The notes beneath the pieces were generated by a model. The model saw only the letters and a program-made list of their open reading frames with translations, ran no database searches and was not told the DNA's origin. A DNA stretch of 64,000 bases from Cyanodermella asteris. Lineage: Eukaryota; Ascomycota; Lecanoromycetes; Ostropales; Stictidaceae. The DNA is taken from the NCBI GenBank assembly GCA_900618795.1, contig UYJD01000007.1, positions 1,359,182 to 1,423,181 of the forward strand, read 5' to 3'. Positions within the stretch are counted from its first letter, which is position 1. Each line of letters opens with the position of its first letter. This document shows positions 55,573 through 64,000 of this stretch, piece after piece. The translations under genes were made by a program, and so were the position numbers.

Positions 55573-58500
55573 TCTGGCGATGTGGAGTTCTGAATGCTAG
55601 GCAAAGCCTGGACAAAAGCTGGTCCGTCCGACTCTATATTCGAGGTAGGCTTTCCTAACTGGCGAATATGGTACGAAGCGAGTTATCCATGCCCGAGATT
55701 GATCATGAGAAGGTCATGCGGAGTGCGACTATCGGCTCGAGCTTCGCAACAGACAGGCCGAAGCGCCAGCAGCGGGTGGCTAAGCGTTGGGACGAATACA
55801 GGTGGCTGTGAAGTGTGTGAGTAGATGGATACGACTGGGAAGAGGTTGCTGGACAAGTATTGAGGTTCAAACGAGTGTAGAGCGACACGGCAGATGGCGA
55901 CAGAGGTGCAAGCAAGCAAACAGACACGCGATGCCGCTGACGGAGATGGGAGCTGGACGTGGATGAAGATGAGGCTGGCGATGTTCGCGAAGAATGCGGT
56001 CAGTCGTCGTCGCCGTCGGTCGGGCGGGCAGCAGCGAAAGTCCCGGCTGCTGTCTCTTGGCGCCAAACGTCCTTTCCTGCCCTGATTCGAGCTCTTCTCT
56101 GCTCTCCTGCTGGGCCGCTTTTGTGCGAGAACGAGCGACGATGTGGTCGATAGCCACCAAATGAGCGACAGTGGGCGATTCTGGCTGCAAAAAACGTGTG
56201 AAGGAGTGTATCGAGGGCCTCTCGCAGGTTGAAGAGAGAAGAGGATGGAAAAAGCAGAATACAAAGAGCACAGTCATACAGTCCTCCCTCTACCCACGAT
56301 CCAGCCAATAACGCGGCCTCAGCCCGAGCTTTTTGCGAATCTGGCCTCGCTATCACAGGTGTCACGACTGCTGCCACCCTGCTGTCCACCGCCAAACGCA
56401 ATAATCCTGCCTGCAAGCTCGACAGGCAACCTTCCAAGCTAACGTCTCCCGAAACGGCCCGCCGGCGACTCTGCAACCTCCCCACGCGAAGCTCCTCCTC
56501 CATTCAGAATCCCCGGAGACGTCGCCGCAGACCCGAGTCTCTGCAAGTCGCCCCCCAAACCAAGTCTAGCTCTCCCGGTTTGGAAATTGCATCCACAACA
56601 GCCTCGACCTTGACCTTGGGACTGATCTGCCGCGACGCGATAATTTCGCCTTAAAGAGCTTGTCTACTGCGCGTCATCAGCACTTGGGTCGCAGCTAGAT
56701 AAAGCTTCGTCTTAATATGGAACTTTTGATGGCATGGATACGGAACACTAATAAGAACAGTCAGCACACTGCAGCGAATGCCTAATAATGAAGGCATTAT
56801 TCGCTGCTCTCTTGCGCGACCTGCACTGTACACTACCAGACGTGGCATGGAAGTGCTCTCTTAAACGGCATTTGTGCCACGTTGTGGCCCCCGGCTTGTC
56901 CGGTTGGAATATCCTTGAAAAGAGACTCGAAACGTCTCTCAGGGGACGGATCACCGCCGGTCCGAGTTCGGGTGGCCCTTACTCGAAAGTTGAAACACTG
57001 TTCAAACCAGCATCTTGCCTTGCCGTTGCTCTCTGCCTTCATCAGTCACGAGCTGGAACTCAGTCGCCCTCTCGGACGTTACTGACATTGAACGCTTTAT
57101 CCCATGATAGAGAGAGCAGAGTCGGAAAAGTGCTGCTGCCGTCATCAGCCTCAGGACAAGACCGAACTCTACCGCGCACTTGCGGCAAGATCATCGGCTA
57201 AGCGATCTTGCGACGGCAGCATCGTGATCTGTAAGCAGCAGTGGACGCCCAAGTTCAACTCTCGATACTCTTGTTGGCAGTATCAGATGAAGATCGCGGT
57301 TCGCGTGGCTGCATTACTGCAGCAGCAACCAGCCACGGCTTCGTCGATATAGCCAAAGCGCCGGAATTCCAAGGCCGGTTACCTTGATTTGACGAAGCGC
57401 AAAGTCGATGGCGCATTTTTACTCGATCGTGATCAAAGTAAATATCTTGTTCACGATCTGGAGTCTCCTTTCGGACTTGCGACGCCATTCAGCTGCAGCA
57501 CATATTGATCACCGCGCCAGCGCGCACGGTTTTGAACGTCATGAGCCTATGCGATGGCCGGCATGCATAATGCATGCACACTCTGGAGCCCGTCTGGGCA
57601 AGGTAATGTCAGAGAGCGGGCTTGAATGAGGGAACTTCCATATCGAGATCCGTTCTCATCAGATCTCATTTGCGATCTTCGTCAACACCCTCTTCGTCTG
57701 ATACATACACGATGATAGAATAGTTGTTACCAGCGCACACCACAACAACTCTCGAGGGATCTGTGCACAATCGCACAAACCGCCGCGGCTTGCCGTCTGA
57801 TGATCCCCACTCGGACCCGGCCTCCTGAGCCCCGCGACGCAAAAGTCTGGGACGTCTGAGACAACTTCCACCAGACTTCCAAACGTCCCAAGGCTGCCGA
57901 TCAGCTCGTTTGTCGGCATGCGCGTCTCGTGCGAAACCTCCTCCAGGATGCAATTGCGAGGTATTTCCCTGTCCGCTTGGCTTTCTGCGGCTAACGGTAT
58001 GGAGTCGATGCTCATTTGCCCTCCATCCTGATGTGAGACGTTATTCCTACAGACCAGATTTTGCACATGCTAATAGTTTTGATGTTGCACGGTACTCAGT
58101 ACAGCTGGCACAGATATGTGCCCCACCACTGTAATAGTACAGTATGCTGACTGTGCTCTCGTGATTTCAAGCTGACCGCGAAGTCTGCAGCACAGCGAAG
58201 TGCGAATCACTTAGCTTTGCCGGATGCCGGGAGTGGCGCCGAGGTACACGTTAGTACATCTCTAATGTGTACTTCACGGTCAAAGCAACAGTAAAGGGGA
58301 TGTCAAGATTGAGTGCTCATGATCTACCAGCTACGGGTTGAAGTGTGTGAAGGCCCTGAGATGATATCGAAATCGCAGTCAAAGCACACTCTGTTGGTTG
58401 CGGAATCAGTCCCTCGCAGCGACTCTCGATATACTTCGGACTCGAGTTTGCTTACCGTCTTCGTACTGAGGCGTACAGGAAACAGCTCCGCACCGAAACT

Positions 58501-59336
58501 CAAGAAGGATCTGCTAGCTTCTCCAGAAGACGAAGCCCCAAGCCGGCGCTGGACGAGAAAGGGGACTCTCCGGAATTTTCACAGCGCTCCACCCCGCGTT
58601 GGCGCTGGCATGTAGGTACAGAAGAGGTCGACAGCAGTTCTTCTTTGGGGGATTACGCCGTCGTTGGCCCCTTCGGACGGGAAAGTTTATCGGATGTTGC
58701 GCATAGGATTCGCTGAAGGTCGCGCGACAGCCCTCGCCCTCCTCCTGGCCGTCCACTGGTTTCTTACAGCAGACCACACAGCGAGATGCCGTGTCCGCTT
58801 GGGCCTTCAGGAGAACGACGCAGTGCGGCGCGAACACGGGGCGAACGGCAGGTAGTCGGCTCTCGATGTAGGTGGCGGAATTGGCTGACTCGGCGGCTGG
58901 GGCTGCTCTTCTGGTCAGCCCGCACGTGGACCGTAGCTGACATGACGTTTCTCCTCCATTTTCGATACGCCATCCACTCTTTGCCTTCTCGCCCGTAACA
59001 TACAGACGGACCCTCTTCTCACTGGCCTTCTCCACTCCAGCTGCATGCTTACAATAGCTGGTACGGTACACTGGCTGCGCCAATCTTCTCCACTCTGGCA
59101 TACCCCATTTCTTTAGCTCCTGCACATCTCTGATTCTTTCACCTGTCATCCGTCCGCCGTACTGTTCGAATGCCACCAAAGCGCTATCTACTCCTGTACA
59201 ATCAGCTGAATCCTGTGGTTATGCCTGCCTATATCAGGGTCTGAGTTCCATTTTATTTAGTCCCCGCAACCATCTCTGCACCTCCTCTCCATCATTGCCT
59301 TCCCCCACCCTTGCTTTTCCCCCTCCAGCCGCGGCC
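55573..59336. other. Long divergent intergenic region
   Basis: About 3.8 kb between palI (minus) and the aquaglyceroporin (plus). The 700 bases before palI are GC-rich and probably its promoter and leader. On the minus strand around 57660-58020 two frames look partly protein-like: MSIDSIPLAAESQADREIP in one, and FVRLCTDPSRVVVVCAGNN in another that ends with a stop at 57666. No splice site joins them, so this may be a broken or missed small gene. The last 150 bases before the aquaporin are CT-rich. Nothing else seen. Confidence 0.4.
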
Positions 59337-60776
59337 ATGTCTAGAGACAGTGCTATCCCACTGGCGCAGAGCAATTATATCGAGTCACCCTCAGCCGGTC
59401 ATCAAATTGAACGTGCACCACTGCGGGACCATGACACTGGATCCTCTACCCTATCCGGATCCAAGGACGATGGATTTGCCGAACATCAGGAAGGTGACCT
59501 TCCCATTCCGCAGAAGCATCTGCACTCGGCCATGTTTGCCCTTCCACATCGCACCGATACAGGAGCCAGCCAGAGTCGACACTTGAGTAAACTACATAGC
59601 CTCCGGGACAAGCTCGGTCTCACTCCTGTGGCACCTCTTGATCAGCAGAACCTTGTCGACGAGACCGATGGCCAGGAACTATGGTGGCCGCACATTCGAT
59701 ACTTGCTCCGAGAACCCTTCGCGGAGTTTTGGGGCACTTTCGTCATGATCCTATTCGGTGATGGTGTCGTCGCTCAGGTCCTACTTACTACAGGAGAGAA
59801 GGGAGCACCTGGCGGAGATGGATACGGCAACTACCAAAGTATCAGTTGATGGTAAGTTCAATTGGTTGCCCATCTCGTCCATCAGCCCCGTCGTTACTGA
59901 TCACTCTACAGCTGGGGCATTGGAGTGATGCTAGGCATCTATGTTGCTGGTGATTCTGGCGGATTCCTGAACCCTGCCATTACTTTCACCAACTGCCTGT
60001 ACCGCGGTCTACCCTGGAAGCGCTTCCCCATCTACCTGATCGCACAATTCCTCGGTGGCATGCTCGGTTCCGCTGTGGTCTACGCAAACTACTATGGAGC
60101 CATTGACAACTTCGAGGGCAAAGGCATCCGGACCGTGCCCCCAGCAGCAACCGCCACGGCTGGCATCTTCTGCACATATCCGGCCGCCTACCTGACCAAG
60201 GGCCAGCAATTTGTCAGCGAGTTTGTGACCAGCAGCATCTTGATGTTCTGCATCATGGCATTGAAGGATGATTTCAACGTCGGGTAAGTCCAAATCTCTC
60301 AATCAACCACCGGAAGCGTGGCGAGCAAGGATGATACTAATTTATGTTACAGAGCGATGGGCAAAAACACTGGTTCCACCGCCCTCTTCCCTCTCGCCCT
60401 TTTCTTCCTCATCTTCGGTTTGGGTGCCGCCTTCGGTACGCAAACCGGCTATGCTATTAATCTGGCCCGTGACACCGGACCCAGATTGATGTCCTACATC
60501 GTTGGCTACGGTCCCGAAGTTTGGTCCGCAGGCGGCTACTACTTCTGGGTTCCACCGGTGGCTTCATTCGTCGGCTGCATTTTCGGCGGTGGTCTATACG
60601 ATCTCTTCGTCTATGCTGGACCTGAAAGCCCCTTCAATAAGCCCGCATTTGGGCTACGTGCGGTATCTGATAAGATCAAGGCGCCGGAAGCCAGGAAAAA
60701 TGGGGTGATGAGGAGCGAGCATGAGTATGATATTCGTCGTTATTGTAAAGGGACGACGAGACGAGACAGACGATGA
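59337..60776 (+). CDS. Aquaglyceroporin with in-frame TGA
   Basis: Three exons (59337-59851, 59912-60283, 60353-60776), introns 60 and 69 bp, give about 436 codons. It belongs to the MIP family of water/glycerol channels. After a hydrophilic N terminus of about 130 residues, six membrane segments follow. The first pore loop reads GGFLNPAITF (NPA). The second reads AINLARDTGPR, so NLA replaces NPA, as in yeast Fps1; ARD with its Asp and Arg marks a glycerol-type pore. The last codons of exon 1 are AGT-TGA-TG, then a GTAAGT donor, and exon 2 starts C-TGG-GGC. Relatives normally have Ser-Trp-Gly-Trp-Gly here, so TGA stands where TGG is expected. No other donor gives the right phase. The gene is either broken by one base change or contains a sequence error; read-through cannot be excluded. 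Confidence 0.82.
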
Positions 60777-63556
60777 AATAAGGTTACGCTTTGATGTTCA
60801 GCAGTGCGGGTCAATGGGTTATGATTGATTACGATCGCTTTCATTTCATGTGGCAGGATTTATTGCAAAGCGATCATACACGCTTGCAGATCGTTGCTGG
60901 TACAACATTGATATCCTCTTACAATCTCATTGGTGCACAATTCATTCATCGCTCTACTCATCGACTATCCCTCTTGACTGATTGTCCACCGCGACATGAC
61001 AATGTGAGTTGCCGGAAAGGACGCAAGGGCATATTCGAAAAGCACATACTACCAAAACTATCTTCGCCCTTGTTTCTGCATTGAGCAAACTCACTATTCC
61101 TCCCGAAACCACGAAACGGCGGCACGCACAACTGTCATAAGACTAGTCCCGTCGTCTTTCGAACACAAGCAAATTTCAACACCCGGGAGCACTCACTACC
61201 GAGGTCACCACCGGCGCCAACGCACCCGACACAGCACCAGACACAATATCCGACTGCACGGGAACGGCCGCCGACTCAATCGCTAATCACCACTGCACCC
61301 GCGGACGACTCGCATATTCCGAAAGTACAGATTGGACACCGGTGATTGACATGACAAACGACACGTTCGCTTTGCCGAGAAGCATACGGATGCATACGGA
61401 AAGCGAGGATACTGCAGCCATTCCATAGTACCGTGGAAAATTGACTTTCTCCACAAACTCGACTTTGGTGGGTCATTTGGCTGTTACTAGTGTGGCTGCA
61501 ACGAAGGGAGAATATCGCGGAAGCAGTCTTCGGGATGATCGTCCAGGCCGAAATTGGCGGAGCTTGGAGCGGACGGACAGGACGGGCGAACTGTGACGGT
61601 GAGAAGAAAGGTGATGGTCGGCAACCATAGCAAGATGCAGGGAGCGGCGTAGGTGACATGCATACTGGCAGCAGCCGGAAAGATAGCTCAAGAATCAGGT
61701 GCGAGATGAGAGAAAGTCGAACAAGGTCGCCTTTTTCGCAGAATCGGGATCGTCGGCCATCTCCCACGTTCGGCCCATGATCAATCCGGTGGCGGTCTCA
61801 CCTGAGTTGGAGCTCACCTGCATGGTAAATTCGCCGTGTCTCGTCAGAAGAAATTGCAGCTCGAACGGGTAATGGGAGCTTCGATAATGGCTGGCTGGTC
61901 TGTGCAAAGATCTCCTGCACGATCAAGTTCAATATGCAGGTCCAGGTAATTTTGCGGCCGCATGTACGCTTAGCTTGCGTACCCGACCCTCCCATCAGCG
62001 GATTCTTATAGTGCGCAGCCGGCGTCATGTCCACAGTCTGACCGGGAGTGCGATGAATCCGACGAGGGATGATTGGCTAACAGCCCTCTCTCATAGACGA
62101 GTTGTATACTTAGCTTCAGGGACCATAGCTCTGATGTGACAAAGGAATTGAATGCCGTGCTGAGTCGCGAGACTGAACTGGAACTAAAACTTGGATGGAG
62201 CACGGGACTGTCATCAAAATCGCAGATCTGCTCAATCGGATTAAGGTGGCCTCGAGCAGTCCGGATGAATCGATGGACCACACCAAATATTAGGAGAGAA
62301 GATTTCCCCTCGTGTATGGGTGAGTGGCAACCGGAGTCCTTCGCGTCGCTCGTGGCCGGCAGGCTGAGATCGAAATGCGCACGGACCCTTGTGGCTGTAA
62401 TTGCTTGAGAGATAGATCCCAACTACTTTCTTCCATTGAGGCCTACTTTTCCCCGGACCGGATCACCAACATCTGTCATCGACCCTGTATGCGGTCAATG
62501 ACAACGATCTCCTCGGGGTATAGAAACGCGTATTCACGATTTGTTGAACCGAGAGATCCCGCTCCGGCACGAGCTTCGAAATGGCAAAGCCACGATCGAT
62601 GAGCTTAGCGCCGGCGTCATCGTTGTGCTGTTTCGATCCTCGGGTACCCACGCCAAATAAGAAACGGCTCTGTTCATCTTATCAGAGTGGTTTCGGATTG
62701 ACACTAACACCCGTGGGCTTGCTCCAATACATCAGACATCCGCTGACCTGGGCCCCCAAAACCTCCCCACCCCCCACCCCCAGCGTCCCTGATCGAAGTG
62801 TGTTTTCGGCGGCTGCCAATCTACGCGGGTCGCTTGGCCCATTGCAGCATGAACGAATCTCCGTGCAGTCTGCGTGTTGGTGAAATCGCCAGATATGTGG
62901 CTGCCGTTTGTGGCAGTTTGGCAAGTGCCTGGGTGCGACGTGGTAGACAATGTTGCTCCCCGCTTAGCGATATTTTGATTTATTTCTCGATCCCTAGTGT
63001 CCCTCAAGGACTCTGCCTGTGAGGTCCAGCGATATTTTGATTCATTCTCGACCCTCACTCTGCCTTGAGGACTCTGCCCGTGAAACTACTGGATACGATG
63101 TGAAGCTTCTTGTTCCACGAATGTGCCAATGGCCTTTGCTTCGCCCCTCTCTAGGGCCTTTCGAAGCGCTGTCAAGTGGCGAAACATGTCCATTGAGCGC
63201 TGTGCGAACCTGCAGAGCTGGTGCTACCGTTCACAAAATGTCGAATCTGCGGAGATATCGCAGAGCGCGAGCGCAGAAACGACGATCTTGTTGCAACGCT
63301 GTCGCGCTTGGTGTATAATCACTATTCGAATTTCGGCGTAGGAATACTCGCAAACGTGCTCAAACATGGGCAATCGCGCGCGAACCAATGATGTCTTCTA
63401 TCAATTCGTCTCACCCTTCTCGAACGATTCAGTCGCTTGATGCGAGACGTCCTATCCCAATTATCCGAAGTCCACAAACTCAAATCACACGAGCTGCATA
63501 CATGAACTTCGATCCGGCCGGCAAGGGCATCTTCCATTGCCTCACTGTCATTTGCA
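60777..63556. other. Intergenic region, nothing firm
   Basis: About 2.8 kb. The first 300 bases are the 3' flank of the aquaporin. Many overlapping short frames occur; those on the minus strand around 61276-62422 lack ATG starts or domains. No repeat, RNA gene or element recognised. Confidence 0.45.
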
Positions 63557-64000
63557 ATGTCTTCCCAGGCTCTTGCACTCACGGCACCAACAGATCCCGC
63601 AAGAGCAGACGGCGCCCTCCACGTCCTACAGACAGAAGTTCCGACTGACGCCACAAGCAGTCTCGAAAGGGTGCAGCAACTAAACGGCAGTCCACGCAGC
63701 TTTCAAGGATACAAGTTTGCGTATGGACTCTCGCAACTGGTCACGGGTGCTGCATTTGCGGCCGTCACCACTTATGTCGCCTATCAGATCCAGATAGTGG
63801 GCTTTTCAATTGGCCATGAGCCTGATGAGCCGCCGGGCACTGGCTGTCCATCGGACGCCCTAGCGTGCCGAGTCCCTTTCAGCAGCCAGGACGTCAACTT
63901 GACTTCTGTCCTCTTGTACCTCCAAGCCATCAGCTACGCCGTAAGCGGTGCCATCACCATCGTCATTGCTGGCATCGGCGACCGCATGCACTCCCAACGT
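63557..64000 (+). CDS. Multi-pass membrane transporter, partial (MFS/Atg22-like?)
   Basis: From the ATG at 63557 (MSSQALALTAPTDPARADG) an open frame of 148 codons runs to the window edge without a stop. A hydrophilic N terminus of about 50 residues is followed by a first membrane helix (LVTGAAFAAVTTYVAYQIQI). A loop with two cysteines (GTGCPSDALACRVPF) comes next, then a second helix (LYLQAISYAVSGAITIVIAG) ending in GDRM, like the MFS loop after helix 2. The cysteine-bearing first loop and the spacing recall vacuolar amino-acid effluxers of the Atg22 group, but only a third of the protein is present, so the family is tentative. Confidence 0.55.
   Translation, partial: MSSQALALTAPTDPARADGALHVLQTEVPTDATSSLERVQQLNGSPRSFQGYKFAYGLSQLVTGAAFAAVTTYVAYQIQIVGFSIGHEPDEPPGTGCPSDALACRVPFSSQDVNLTSVLLYLQAISYAVSGAITIVIAGIGDRMHSQR

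Noticed and set aside
58514-59179. Minus-strand frame of 221 codons
   Set aside because: No ATG at the start, Arg/Ala-rich composition, no domain; likely chance in GC-rich sequence.

Overview
The window looks like nuclear DNA of a filamentous ascomycete (Pezizomycotina). Genes are densely packed and carry short introns, mostly 46-70 bp, with GTAAGT/GTGAGT-type donors, CTAAC-like branch sites and CAG ends. Markers of this group are present: a Zn2Cys6 regulator, the PTS2 co-receptor Pex20, the pH-signalling protein PalI, a JEN-type carboxylate permease, and an ATP sulfurylase with a fused regulatory kinase-like domain. I cannot name the species. There is one 25-base run of Ns, inside an intron.

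Left part (1.4-12.5 kb): an HpcH/HpaI aldolase, two FAD-dependent monooxygenases (the second broken), a short-chain dehydrogenase that has lost its glycine-rich nucleotide loop, and an amino-acid permease of the methionine-permease type. This looks like a decaying catabolic or accessory neighbourhood. Next come a two-Myb telobox protein (13.7-15.6 kb), a JEN carboxylate transporter (18-19.6 kb), a GH64-type beta-1,3-glucanase (21.5-23 kb) and a DHA2-type drug transporter with six exons and a frame break (23.9-25.8 kb).

Middle (26-45.6 kb): a single-pass serine/threonine-rich surface protein split by an intron, Pex20 (three exons), a Zn2Cys6 factor, an unknown 247-residue protein, and a sulfur-related stretch. 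The sulfur stretch holds a three-exon Isd11 (LYR protein of the cysteine desulfurase complex), PAPS reductase and ATP sulfurylase. A 68-residue two-exon orphan lies between Isd11 and PAPS reductase. Two or three small nuclear-looking proteins follow.

Right part (46-64 kb): a head-to-tail array of three related F-box-like/leucine-rich proteins (one whole, one with a single in-frame stop, one fragmentary), PalI, an aquaglyceroporin with an in-frame TGA at a normally conserved Trp codon, and the start of a multi-pass transporter that runs off the window.

Features most worth a second look are a degenerate repeat with a strict 12-bp period at three separate places, the small multi-exon genes (Isd11, the orphan, the last exon of Pex20) that single-frame reading misses, and the high number of recently broken genes. 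I saw no tRNA, rRNA, CRISPR or clear transposon.
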